Assembly (NCBI GenBank): GCA_016712465.1
Contig: JADJQZ010000001.1
Span: 6,262,001 to 6,326,000, forward strand
Length of the DNA: 64,000 nucleotides
Reading direction: 5' to 3'
Source: Candidatus Obscuribacter sp.
GTDB lineage: Bacteria > Cyanobacteriota > Vampirovibrionia > Obscuribacterales > Obscuribacteraceae
In this document: piece after piece, positions 35,163 to 43,937 of the stretch
Numbering within the stretch: position 1 is the stretch's first letter
How the letters are laid out: each line of letters opens with the position of its first letter
Notes under the pieces: generated by a model
The model's database searches: none
Seen by the model: the letters and a program-made list of their open reading frames with translations, nothing else
Told to the model about the DNA's origin: nothing
Translations under genes and position numbers: made by a program

Positions 35163-36501
35163 CTTGAACAGCGTCCTCCGCACGGTCAGGTTGATTGACT
35201 TCGCTACCAGCTGCAACAGTGTTTGTCGTTGCTTCCCGGCTGTTATCTAAAACCCTGGTGCCCGGTACATCCGGCGGCAAATTGAGGGGCATCTTCAGTT
35301 CAATTCTCACCCCGCCCAGGGGCGAATGAGAGGCCTCGATGGTACCGCCTAACATCTGCATATTGTTTTTGCAAATGGCCAGCCCCAGACCGGAGCCGCC
35401 CAGGGTACGATTGCGGGAACTTTCAGCCCGAAAGAATCGCTCGAACATACGCCCCAGTACTTCATCGGAAACACCGGGGGCACTGTCGTCGAAGCGCAGC
35501 GAAAGCTCTTTGCCGTCGGACTCGGCGCTAATCTTCAAGATACCGCCCCGGTCCGTATAGCGCAGGGAGTTTTCCATCAGGTTGGTAAACACCGGTCTCA
35601 ATCGATTGATATCAAGATTGGCGAGAATCTTTCCCGCACCACCGGTGGTGTTCTCAATCTTCAACCCCTTACCTTCAAATCTTTCGCACAGGGCTTCCAC
35701 CACATCTTGCAAGACAGCGCCCACATCAGTCAGGCTGGGGCTTACCTTGATCTGTCCCACATCATACTTAGCCAGCCAGTGCAGATCGTCTACCAGCTTA
35801 CTGAGCGCCATTATTTCATTATGCAAGACTTCCAGATTGCGAGCCGTTACTTCCTGCACTCCATCCTGAAAGGCTTCCACCTGGGCTCTCAGCACGGCAA
35901 TAGGGGTGCGCAGTTCATGGGAAGTATCGGCCACCCATTGCCTGTGACCGCGATCTTGCGCTGCCAGTATTTCTGAAAGCCTGACCAACTCTCTCTCCAG
36001 AACCGAGAGTTCATCCTGATAGCGCCCGGCATGGGCTTGCAGAAAGGCAAGCTCGTTATGGCCCCGGCAGAGTTTGTCTAAGGCCAGAACGGCCTGGGCA
36101 AAACGAAAACGCAAACTGCGACTGAGGAAATAAAAAGCAGCGGTGTAAGCCAGGAAAAGACTGAGAAAAATTTGAGTGAGACCGATTTTGACTTCCTTCG
36201 TAAATTTCTGCGAGGCAATTGTTTCCGCCGGGGAGTTCTGGTCAAGCGCAATTTCCAAAGTCCCTTGAGTGGCAGCCGAAGGGGCACTGGCTTGAAGCCG
36301 ATAGGCAAGCTCAGCACGACGGCTGCTCTCATATGCGTCAAAGGAGTTCTTGACAGTCCAATAAGAAGAAAGCAATGCCAGAGTAGAGAGCACCAGAGCG
36401 AAGAAAACTCCCCTCAAGGCAATGGAACCCGCCAGAGAATGCTCGCAGGACGGGGTCTGCGGAGCATTAACTTCACCTGTCTTCAGCTCTTCCTTCGCCA
36501 A
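35149..36501 (-). CDS. baeS: Sensor histidine kinase, BaeS-like
   Basis: A 450-residue sensor: membrane helices at about 29-48 and 107-127 flank a short periplasmic loop; then a HAMP-like linker (about 128-185), the phospho-acceptor H195 in DTSHELRTPIAVL, and an ATP-binding domain with the N box (NLMENSLRYT), a DDSAPGV region and GGSGLGLAIC. The start appears to be TTG at 36501, ten bases after the fusion-protein gene, with AGAGGA upstream; no ATG is available. The periplasmic loop is only about 60 residues, fitting detection of membrane or envelope stress. Confidence 0.88.
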   Translation of the reverse strand: MAKEELKTGEVNAPQTPSCEHSLAGSIALRGVFFALVLSTLALLSSYWTVKNSFDAYESSRRAELAYRLQASAPSAATQGTLEIALDQNSPAETIASQKFTKEVKIGLTQIFLSLFLAYTAAFYFLSRSLRFRFAQAVLALDKLCRGHNELAFLQAHAGRYQDELSVLERELVRLSEILAAQDRGHRQWVADTSHELRTPIAVLRAQVEAFQDGVQEVTARNLEVLHNEIMALSKLVDDLHWLAKYDVGQIKVSPSLTDVGAVLQDVVEALCERFEGKGLKIENTTGGAGKILANLDINRLRPVFTNLMENSLRYTDRGGILKISAESDGKELSLRFDDSAPGVSDEVLGRMFERFFRAESSRNRTLGGSGLGLAICKNNMQMLGGTIEASHSPLGGVRIELKMPLNLPPDVPGTRVLDNSREATTNTVAAGSEVNQPDRAEDAVQDVRE

Positions 36502-36510
36502 GCTAGACTT

Positions 36511-38877
36511 TTATCCTCTGAGAGCCATTACCGCCGGAATGCCATTGTCTTCCCTCACACCATACCCGGAAAGAGCCGCCGCCAGCACCAACTCTTGTTT
36601 ATCAGCCGCAGGCGCTTGCCGGCAGAAGGTAAGGCCGCCCCGCTCACGCCATAGCACCAGGGATATGAGACCCCCCTGCTCAGAAAGACGAGCCTCGGTG
36701 TAGACGCGGCGAGCCAGAAATCCCAGAATGGTGAGCCGATGCTCGCCGGTTTGCATCCAGAGCCGCTCCCGGCTGTCCCAGATCCGTTTGTAATGCGACT
36801 CGCTGCAAGCGGCAGCCAACCAGCTCAGATGCCTGAGCCACCACTGCCTGGGCAAAAGCCTCTGGGGAATCTTATCCTGCCAGGTGAGAGCCCCCTCCGC
36901 CAGAGGGGTCAGCCCCACAGCCAGAGCAAAAGCATCTAGAAGTGCATCCCGTCCCCCTTCCCGTCCAAAACAAGCCAGAAGGTCATCGCTGAGAGTAAAG
37001 GCCAGGCGAGGGGGTTGGGAAGCGCCAATCCGGGCTCCTGAACTTTCCAGATAAAACTGACCGCTCAGATCGAGGTTGACGGTCAGACGTTGTTTATAGC
37101 CCCCGCAAAGAGCCGTTTGCACTTCGTAGTCAAGCCAGTGCCCCACGGAGAGGCGAAGCGCCTTCTTGAGGGCGACATTGCGCTTAGGTGAAGTCAGACA
37201 AGCATTTTCCGCCGGACATAAATTAAGGGCGTAACGCCGCGCCTCAGTTCCTTCCTCCGCCAGCAAAACATTGCTCAAATGAAAGGGTATCGTGTTGGCA
37301 CCGATCTTGGCCGTTGCCTGCACATGCATGTGCAGATGGGGCTGGGGAGAACGTCCAGAGTTGCCGCACAGGGCCAGCATCTGCCCCGGCACCACCCAGG
37401 CATGCAGAGGTACTCTCACACTGTCTTTCTGCAAATGGGCCAGCAAAACATGGGCGCCGCCGGGCAATTCAATGAGCACATAATTCCCCCAGTTGTTGAC
37501 GGTGTTGACCTCGCCTGGCTGATTGTCGGGCAAGCTGAAGAAGAGATCCACCACTCTTCCATAGCAAGGGGAAAGCACCGGCTTGCCGAAACAATGATAG
37601 TCATGCAAATCTGCACCGCTGCCGCGAAAACTGCGCCCGTCTATGGTCTGGAAAAGGTCGAGGGCATAACGCCAGGCACCCTTGTGGGTGAGCGGTCCAT
37701 CAAATCCCTGATAGACCTGCCAACTGCCCTTGACCGGCAAGACCAGCGACACACTGCGCAGATCAAGGCCGCGCTCCTGGGCGACGGCTATTTGCTCCAT
37801 GCTCACCTCGGGCAACTGCGGCGTCAAAAGCCAGAGCTTGAGCCACATACCGCCACGCTGCGGGGAAAGGGCCGTCAGGGCCAGATAGGTGGTGAAGACA
37901 AAGGGCACAGCCAGGGGCGGCAGGGAAAAGCCATAGAGCAAGTGCTCGAATACCACCGAAAAGGCGGCCGTCAAAGCCGAGACAAACAAGGCTAGCAGAA
38001 AGCTCAAGCGCGAGGGCACCGTGTAGAGCCCGCCCAACACGCAAGCGGCCAGCACGGCATTCATTTGAGCCACCAGATAAGTCAAACTGCCGCTGTAAAT
38101 TCCCAGACAATTGAGAGTAAGACCGGCAATAGTAGCCGCCGCAAAAGCAAGCAGACAAAGGTAACGAGAAGAAACCAGGAAGGCGCTGAAGACCAGAATG
38201 CCCCCCAGAGGCGTGCCGCTGAAATACATGGAACCGAGGGCTGAAAAGGTACCAGCCAGGGGCATCGAATACAGACAATCGAGAGCCGGAGGAACAGGCA
38301 GGGTCGGCACTACATATAGTGGCTCCAGATGCAGCGCCGCCATGGAAACAGGCATTTTCGAAAGCATGCTCATGAGCGGCAAGAGCAGATAAGCGCTCAT
38401 AACATAGGGCATACCCAGCACCGGCAGACGAAAGAGACGCCCCAGCACATCGGCAAGAGCGGCACTGCTCAGAACCACCAGCAGGGCGCCGGTCAGAAGT
38501 AAAACGAAATATGCCGCCGAAGGGCTGTAGAGAGAACCAATCAACATGCCAAGCAAGAGACCGTTGACTATATCCAGTTGGTCGCCTTCTCGGGAGAACT
38601 GCAAAAGATGGCGAAAGAACATCACCATCGAGCCGCACAGAAGCCCGGCCAGACCGGTAAAGGGATGCAAAAGGCTGGCGGCAAGAAGCAAGAACTGGCC
38701 TAGCGGATGCTTCAATCCAAAGAATGAGCCGTAACCGGTCAGCACCACCCGAAAAGCAGACCAGGTTCCCAGCAGTAATTTCAAGGGTGGAAATCCGGCA
38801 ATACCCCTTAAAGCGGGGGGAATGGGCAATAGCAACCGCCCCGCCGGCAATGGCAATTTTTCGCTCAGTGTTTGCAT
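36511..38877 (-). CDS. Urea transporter fused to M23-like peptidase domain
   Basis: A 788-residue protein. Residues about 25-330 are a UT-type urea transporter with roughly ten hydrophobic segments and two internally related halves (GLLLGMLIGSLYSPSA; CLLAFAAATIAGLTLNCLG). Residues about 375-550 resemble an M23 lysostaphin-type metallopeptidase: D407 (RYALD), GKPVLSPCYGRV, NNWGNYVLIEL and H514-L-H516. The usual first zinc histidine of HxxxD is Arg403, so activity is doubtful. Residues 550-788 are a beta-rich tail of unknown function. The ribosome site overlaps the stop of the PLP-enzyme gene three bases upstream. Confidence 0.85.
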   Translation of the reverse strand: MQTLSEKLPLPAGRLLLPIPPALRGIAGFPPLKLLLGTWSAFRVVLTGYGSFFGLKHPLGQFLLLAASLLHPFTGLAGLLCGSMVMFFRHLLQFSREGDQLDIVNGLLLGMLIGSLYSPSAAYFVLLLTGALLVVLSSAALADVLGRLFRLPVLGMPYVMSAYLLLPLMSMLSKMPVSMAALHLEPLYVVPTLPVPPALDCLYSMPLAGTFSALGSMYFSGTPLGGILVFSAFLVSSRYLCLLAFAAATIAGLTLNCLGIYSGSLTYLVAQMNAVLAACVLGGLYTVPSRLSFLLALFVSALTAAFSVVFEHLLYGFSLPPLAVPFVFTTYLALTALSPQRGGMWLKLWLLTPQLPEVSMEQIAVAQERGLDLRSVSLVLPVKGSWQVYQGFDGPLTHKGAWRYALDLFQTIDGRSFRGSGADLHDYHCFGKPVLSPCYGRVVDLFFSLPDNQPGEVNTVNNWGNYVLIELPGGAHVLLAHLQKDSVRVPLHAWVVPGQMLALCGNSGRSPQPHLHMHVQATAKIGANTIPFHLSNVLLAEEGTEARRYALNLCPAENACLTSPKRNVALKKALRLSVGHWLDYEVQTALCGGYKQRLTVNLDLSGQFYLESSGARIGASQPPRLAFTLSDDLLACFGREGGRDALLDAFALAVGLTPLAEGALTWQDKIPQRLLPRQWWLRHLSWLAAACSESHYKRIWDSRERLWMQTGEHRLTILGFLARRVYTEARLSEQGGLISLVLWRERGGLTFCRQAPAADKQELVLAAALSGYGVREDNGIPAVMALRG

Positions 38878-38880
38878 TTC

Positions 38881-40365
38881 CTAACCTCTACAAATTCGAA
38901 ACGGTCTTAAGGTCTTTGCCTGCGTCTCGGCGGCGGCTTCGAAGTGGTTGCAGCCGGCGCTTCTTACAGGAGCAAAGGGTGTGGCTAAATGCTCCGGCAG
39001 GCGATCCTGGGCCATCATCACCGAGAGATCCTCAGCCGCCCTTATCACCGAAACCTCGCCGTCTTCATGCACCAGAACCACGTTTGGCCTGTACTCGATA
39101 AACTGCATCCATTGACTGTTGTTATAGGCGCCGACAGGACTGACTACCAGACTGTCGCCGGCCCTGAGCGGCGGCAGTTGCACCGAATGGCGCACCACAT
39201 CGATATTCATACAGAGGGGACCGAAGAGCACCGTATCGGCGAGCGCACCGCGGGCCTCGCCCGTGGTTTCTACCTTATGGTTGTACCAGTAAGCCGTGAA
39301 CAGCAAATTGGTACCGGCATCCAGAACGGCGGCGGCACGTCCGTCGGGCAAACGCTTGGTGCCCACCACAGAGGTGATGAGCACCTGAGCGTCGTCCACT
39401 ACGGCTCTGCCGCTCTCGAAAACCAGCTTCGGCAAGCCCCGGTTCGTGTGGCTTCTGTAGCGCGTTTCTTCTATGAGAGTGCCGCAGATTACTTCGGCGT
39501 ATTCGTTGATGGAAGGCACTACCTGTTCCGGGGGCAAATATATGCTCTGCAGAGCATTCATGGACGGCAAGCCGCCTCCGATGTCGATTACATCTATCTG
39601 AACATCCTCACTGGATTCTATCTCGCGCATGAATTTACACATGATCTTGACCTGCTCGCCGTAGGCGCGCGGCTCCAGAATAAAGGTGCCGAGATGACTG
39701 TGCAGACCACAAAGCCGCAACTGGGGGCTTGCCGCCGCCAACTTGGCCGCCTGGCGGGCCTGACCGCTTTCCAGATTGAAGCCGAAGCGACTCCAGGGCT
39801 CGCTATAGCCTGTGTCGAAATTGAGACGGAGAGCCACCCGGGCCTTCCTTCCCTGAGCGGCAGCCACGGCTTCCACCAGATTCAGCTCATCCAGGTGATC
39901 CAGATGAATCTGGGCCCCCTCGGCTACAGCGCGCTCTAAAATGGCACGACTTTTGTTTGGACCATTGAAAATTATCATCTCGCCGGGCACACCGAGGGCC
40001 CTGGCCTTCTCATATTCGAAGGCGGAAACCACCTCAGCCAGAGAGCCTTCCTGGTGCAAAATATTGCAAACGGCGCTTATGTAATTGGTTTTGTAGGACC
40101 AACCATGGCAGGTATTGCCCCAGCGCACGGCAAAGGCTTTCTTGATGCGGCGCACATTGGCTCTCAGCCTTTCCTCTGAAGTAACGAACAAGGGCGAACC
40201 ATAGTTCTTCTTCAAAAGTTCTACATCTACGCCGAAGACCGAGGCTACCCGTGCTTCACGGGGGCGATGGCGGCCGAACTTGTTAATTTCCCCGACCCGG
40301 TGGGGCTGAATGAAGGGCGGCTCCCAGGCAAACTTTGGTCGTTTCGGACTGCTATTCTCAGGCAT
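38881..40365 (-). CDS. Fold-type III PLP enzyme, diaminopimelate/ornithine decarboxylase-like
   Basis: A 494-residue alanine-racemase-fold enzyme. K92 in WSYKTNY is the likely PLP lysine; SRFGFN, GLHSHLGT, DIGGGLPS and FESGRAVV are the expected PLP-phosphate and barrel motifs. The CESGD motif that binds the substrate side chain in diaminopimelate decarboxylases is replaced by C385-MNI-D389, so it is probably not LysA itself; an altered amino-acid decarboxylase or racemase is likely. The start at 40365 has GGAG upstream. It lies 35 bases after the ATP-grasp gene and 3 before the transporter fusion. Confidence 0.85.
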   Translation of the reverse strand: MPENSSPKRPKFAWEPPFIQPHRVGEINKFGRHRPREARVASVFGVDVELLKKNYGSPLFVTSEERLRANVRRIKKAFAVRWGNTCHGWSYKTNYISAVCNILHQEGSLAEVVSAFEYEKARALGVPGEMIIFNGPNKSRAILERAVAEGAQIHLDHLDELNLVEAVAAAQGRKARVALRLNFDTGYSEPWSRFGFNLESGQARQAAKLAAASPQLRLCGLHSHLGTFILEPRAYGEQVKIMCKFMREIESSEDVQIDVIDIGGGLPSMNALQSIYLPPEQVVPSINEYAEVICGTLIEETRYRSHTNRGLPKLVFESGRAVVDDAQVLITSVVGTKRLPDGRAAAVLDAGTNLLFTAYWYNHKVETTGEARGALADTVLFGPLCMNIDVVRHSVQLPPLRAGDSLVVSPVGAYNNSQWMQFIEYRPNVVLVHEDGEVSVIRAAEDLSVMMAQDRLPEHLATPFAPVRSAGCNHFEAAAETQAKTLRPFRICRG

Positions 40366-40400
40366 AGGTTTTGCTCCAAATAATTTTGTCTCAAGGAAAA

Positions 40401-41483
40401 TCAGGCGCTTCGATCGACTACGTCGCCGCCGCAATAGCCATTCACCAGCACCGATTCGAAGTCTTTCAAGTTGACTATTAGTTCCCGGGCATGGCGAATG
40501 AAAAAAGTGCCGGGCTCGTGCTGAGTCAGTTGCACATCTTTCTCGTCGGCGAGCATGCGCAGCACTGCCACAGGCAAGTTTCTATCCACGGCATGACTCA
40601 AATAAATCCAGGAAGGAAAGCGCGGATTGATCTCTATCAAATAGATCTTGCCGTCCGTCCCTTTGATTACTTCCACTTCCAGCGGTCCGCGCCAGGCTAG
40701 CGCCCGTACCAATTTGGATGCAGTGGCATGCAGGGCCTCATCCACAACGGTCACCCCGGCCCAGGCTTTGCCTTTATCGGTGACGGCGCGCTTGCGCATC
40801 ATCACATAACCGCTCAAGTTGCCCTGTCCGTCACCGACTCCGGCCAGATTTAGCTCATCGCCATTGACCACTTCCTGCACCAGACAGGGATAGCCCCACT
40901 TACCAACCAGGCGGCTGAAAGCCGCTTTAGCCTCGAAGGCGTTGTAAACAATAGCGGCATCATAGAAAACGCCTTTGACCACCAGGGGATACTCAAAGCC
41001 TTCCCTGGCCACGCGATCAAAAAAGCCTGGATCGGTGAGCATTTTGCTCCTGGGCACGGCTACACCGATTTTGGAGCAGAGATCCACAAGATGATTCTTG
41101 GCCCGTAAATTGAACTGATCTCGACTGGGAATGAGCATTTTGATTCCCAGACCGGCAAGTTCGCTGCGCAAGCTGATGAAATTCTGCAATTCCGAATCGA
41201 GGCAGGGAATGACGGCATCAATTCCTTCCAGAGCATGAATTACCTTGATTCGCTCCAATAAGGCTTCATCGCCGGCGGAAGGATAAGGTATCAAGTAGCT
41301 GCTCTGACAATTCTCGTGGTCATACAAACCGGCATCAAGGGCGTCGTAAGCCAAACCGAGCACCGAGCCGCGAAATTCCCGGTGTTCAACCAGACAGCGG
41401 GCCACGGCCAGGCCCGGACCAGGGTTCTCAGCATGAGCATTGATGCCTGTAACAGCAACTTTCCAGTGCCGCCAGTTTCTCAT
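40401..41483 (-). CDS. ATP-grasp ligase (CarB/PylC-like)
   Basis: A 360-residue enzyme with an N-terminal Rossmann-like domain (KVAVTGINAHAENPGPG, about 8-25) and an ATP-grasp fold ending in EVEVIKGTDGKIYLIEINPRF (about 278-300), where E and N bind Mg-ATP. It most resembles carbamoyl-phosphate-synthase-like and PylC-like ligases that activate a carboxylate as acyl-phosphate and join it to an amine. Its ATG overlaps the stop of the PqqD-like gene by four bases and has GGGGAGG upstream, so coupled translation is likely. The substrate is unknown; an amino acid attached to or released from the PqqD partner is a reasonable guess. Confidence 0.85.
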   Translation of the reverse strand: MRNWRHWKVAVTGINAHAENPGPGLAVARCLVEHREFRGSVLGLAYDALDAGLYDHENCQSSYLIPYPSAGDEALLERIKVIHALEGIDAVIPCLDSELQNFISLRSELAGLGIKMLIPSRDQFNLRAKNHLVDLCSKIGVAVPRSKMLTDPGFFDRVAREGFEYPLVVKGVFYDAAIVYNAFEAKAAFSRLVGKWGYPCLVQEVVNGDELNLAGVGDGQGNLSGYVMMRKRAVTDKGKAWAGVTVVDEALHATASKLVRALAWRGPLEVEVIKGTDGKIYLIEINPRFPSWIYLSHAVDRNLPVAVLRMLADEKDVQLTQHEPGTFFIRHARELIVNLKDFESVLVNGYCGGDVVDRSA

Positions 41484-41752
41484 AGATACCTCCCCAATTG
41501 CATCAAGAAAGCCTCCACGCTACTTAAAGCCAAATCCAGAGGCACGTCACAATCCTCAGCCAGACACTGAGCCGCTTCCTCAAGACCGTCACTGCGTTTG
41601 AGACAATCTAGAACCAATCGCCCGGTGGCATTGACGGTGAAGCTTTGTCCGGTCTGCGGATCAAAGACAAAGCCCGTATCGCTGACGGCCAGTTGCCTGA
41701 GCCTGTCGCCGCTGCACTGGGAAAGGGCTCCGGCCAGTAGACTATCGGTCAT
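41480..41752 (-). CDS. PqqD-like peptide-binding protein
   Basis: A 90-residue protein matching the PqqD winged-helix fold: strands LRQLAVSDTGFVFDPQTGQS, then FTVNATGRLVLDCLKR and helices ending the domain. In known systems PqqD-type domains (RiPP recognition elements) hold a leader peptide for modifying enzymes; stand-alone relatives also sit with ATP-grasp enzymes. The ATG at 41752 has AGAGGA at good spacing, and the frame's earlier TTG does not. It is 30 bases after the TPR gene and overlaps the ATP-grasp gene by four bases. No precursor peptide gene is seen next to it. Confidence 0.82.
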   Translation of the reverse strand: MTDSLLAGALSQCSGDRLRQLAVSDTGFVFDPQTGQSFTVNATGRLVLDCLKRSDGLEEAAQCLAEDCDVPLDLALSSVEAFLMQLGRYL

Positions 41753-41782
41753 ATGCAAATTCCTCTCAACTTTCAATGTAGT

Positions 41783-42514
41783 TCAGTAACCGTAGTGCTC
41801 AAGGCTGCTCACCCGATACTTGGTATCGAGGGGCTGATCGGCGTAGCGATGGAGATAGCCGACCGAACCCAGGGGCTGGGTTTTCAGGGAAGCCTTGTAG
41901 AACTTCACCGCTTCATCCGGTTTGTTCATGGCTTCATAGCAGCAACCTATGTAATAGTTGGGCGCATCATATTGATTAGCCGGAAACTCCCCCGGTAATA
42001 CCGGAGCAAATTTGACATTGCTTTGCTGGCAATAACGAAAGTCACTGAGGGCCAACTGCGCCTTACCCTGGGCCAACCAGAGCCGGCCCCTGGCAAAAAC
42101 GGCATCGCCGGAATAAGGATTTAACTGCAAGGCCCGGTTCAAATCGGAGAGGGAGCGGTCGTAGTTTTTGCCGTCCAGGTAGCAGATGCCGCGCTCCGTA
42201 TAAGCAGCAGCAAAACAGGGATCAATTTGCACCACCCGGCTGAGATCGCTGATGGCGGACTGAGTGCAACCCACCGTGCTGTAAAGATAACCGCGCCGGT
42301 AGAGGGCACCCTTGTCGTTGGGATTGACGGCAATTGCCCGGTTAGTGGCATCGAGCAAAGTGAGAAGCTGATTGCCTAGATGACTGGTTTTGGCATTGGC
42401 TTTCCAGCTACTGAGAATGGCAAGTTCAGAGGCAACCTGAGCCCAGGCGGCAGGCCATATGAACGAGGCAATAAGGAAGGCGAAAAGCGGTGCCGAGAAA
42501 ACTAATTTGTGCAT
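41783..42514 (-). CDS. Secreted TPR protein, first gene of the seven-gene operon
   Basis: A 243-residue protein with a signal peptide (about 1-25, ending PAAWAQ) and four or five TPR units from about residue 50 to 210 (ALYRRGYLYSTVG, AAAYTERGICYLDGKNYD, AVFARGRLWLAQGKAQ, YYIGCCYEAMNKPDEAVKFY). Probably periplasmic. The ATG is preceded by GAGGAG at seven bases, the strongest ribosome site of the cluster. Being co-transcribed with transporter, peptidase-like and sensor genes, it may scaffold the envelope part of the system. Confidence 0.85.
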   Translation of the reverse strand: MHKLVFSAPLFAFLIASFIWPAAWAQVASELAILSSWKANAKTSHLGNQLLTLLDATNRAIAVNPNDKGALYRRGYLYSTVGCTQSAISDLSRVVQIDPCFAAAYTERGICYLDGKNYDRSLSDLNRALQLNPYSGDAVFARGRLWLAQGKAQLALSDFRYCQQSNVKFAPVLPGEFPANQYDAPNYYIGCCYEAMNKPDEAVKFYKASLKTQPLGSVGYLHRYADQPLDTKYRVSSLEHYGY

Positions 42515-43101
42515 TTTGACTCTCCTCTAAATGAGGCGGCATGCCGGGAGGCGCTACACAAATCATGCTAGAGAGAGCCTGTGGAAAAGGAATGGAGAAA
42601 TTGTGGAGAAAAAATGGAGGGGCTGATTTGGATTGACTGATTGGGGGGGGCTGCTTAGGGGGCAACCGATTTAAAGGACTACTTTGGGCCGACCGAGCTG
42701 GAACGACGGAGTTGGAAAGACCGAGTTAAGGCACCGAGTGAGAGGACAAAAGCAGACCAAACCCATGTCTTTAAAAAACAAAGGGCGAAAACACTAAACT
42801 CATGTAACAGCCAAAATTAATTCTGCTTGACGGCGGGAATGCAGTTACAGCAAGGGTTTCATTTAGCAAAAAGTCCCAAAACCGTGATGTAATATTTCGC
42901 AATTTCACTATTGTTACATTTGCTCGTGTTTTTCCGAGAGACCCCTGGTGCCTCTTTTGAAAGAAGGTTTTTGTAGAAATCGTCAGACAAAAAACAGCAC
43001 CAAACTACAACTTCTTGATACCAGATCTTAGCCACCTCGTCCCGGCAGCGCTGTTGACTAATATCTGACCGACATGAATAGTGCCCGATATCGGCCCAAA
43101 T
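42515..43101. other. Upstream region of the seven-gene operon
   Basis: About 590 bases between two minus-strand genes. It holds the GAGGAG ribosome site of the TPR gene (about 42522-42528), a short run of GACCGAG(C/T)T-like direct repeats at about 42690-42742, and an imperfect inverted repeat TGTAATATT...TATTGTTACA at about 42890-42918. The operon promoter must lie here. No short gene for a precursor peptide could be supported. Confidence 0.5.
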
Positions 43102-43551
43102 CTATTTCTTAGTAGCTTCGGCCTTTACTTGAATTTCCGCTTCCAGCCAGTTTTCAACATCGGTGCCGTGCTGGCAATCTTTACTCAACCAGAGCTCATA
43201 AGCGCGTTTGGCCACTTGTTCGAAACATACTTCTTTGGCGCTTTCGGAAGCAGCGGGCTGTTCACAAGCTTGCTTGGGATTTTCGGAAGGCTGCTCACAA
43301 ACAGCAGGCACTACCTCTAATACAGATACAGCCGGTGCAGCAGCCTTTTTCTTAGGGGCGGCAGCTTCTTTTGGAGATACCTGGGTCTCAGTGGCAGCAG
43401 CCGCTTTAGGGGATACCTGAGTCTCTACGGCAACAGCTTCTTTAGGAGATACCTGAGTCTCGACGGCGGCAGACTCAACTGTGGTTTTCTTGGTACCGGC
43501 GCGCTTAGTAGCGGTGCCTTTTGCTTTAGTTGTCGATTCAGCTTCTTTCAT
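43102..43551 (-). CDS. DUF2934 protein with ETQVSPK repeats
   Basis: A 149-residue protein. An alanine/lysine/threonine-rich N-terminal half contains three copies of an ETQVSPK(E/A)A repeat (about residues 30-72). The C-terminal part (about 112-145, VAKRAYELWLSKDCQHGTDVENWLEAE) matches the DUF2934 family, short helical proteins of unknown role. The ATG at 43551 has GGGAG upstream; an upstream TTG is less likely. No membrane segment. The repeats resemble the low-complexity tails of nucleic-acid-associated proteins, but no function is assigned. Confidence 0.8.
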   Translation of the reverse strand: MKEAESTTKAKGTATKRAGTKKTTVESAAVETQVSPKEAVAVETQVSPKAAAATETQVSPKEAAAPKKKAAAPAVSVLEVVPAVCEQPSENPKQACEQPAASESAKEVCFEQVAKRAYELWLSKDCQHGTDVENWLEAEIQVKAEATKK

Positions 43552-43937
43552 TTCCACACTCCCACTAGCCAAACCATCCGTCGGCTATTTACTCGCTAAA
43601 GGTATGCACTCGAAGGGCTACCGATAAAACAATATCACCTCCCAAAACCCCAAAATTCGCCGGATAGTTTACCGGCGGCGGCACACGGCTGTTGCATATA
43701 CAAACGGCCGGATAGAAACCTTTCGACACACTATGTCACGTACAACAACGTTCAACTGAGGAAAGTCTTGACCTGAGCGGGTTGAAGACTGGTTTACAAA
43801 ACCCTGAAATGAGCCCCGGCAAGCTCGGTCGGCACGGGCACAAATAGGTGGCCACTACTTTCACCGGTCTGTCGTTGATACACTCGCGCCGGAGAACAAT
43901 CCGGACTTGGAAGCAAATTTGGCGAGGGGAAAGAGCA
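43552..43937. other. Divergent intergenic region
   Basis: About 385 bases between the DUF2934 gene (minus) and the nitronate-monooxygenase-like gene (plus). A GAGGGGA ribosome site for the latter lies at 43924-43930. Nothing else was recognised. Confidence 0.5.

Noticed and set aside
42426..42665. A small minus-strand frame ahead of the TPR gene as a precursor peptide
   Set aside because: It overlaps the signal-peptide coding region of the TPR gene in another frame and lacks a ribosome site; its composition is low-complexity.
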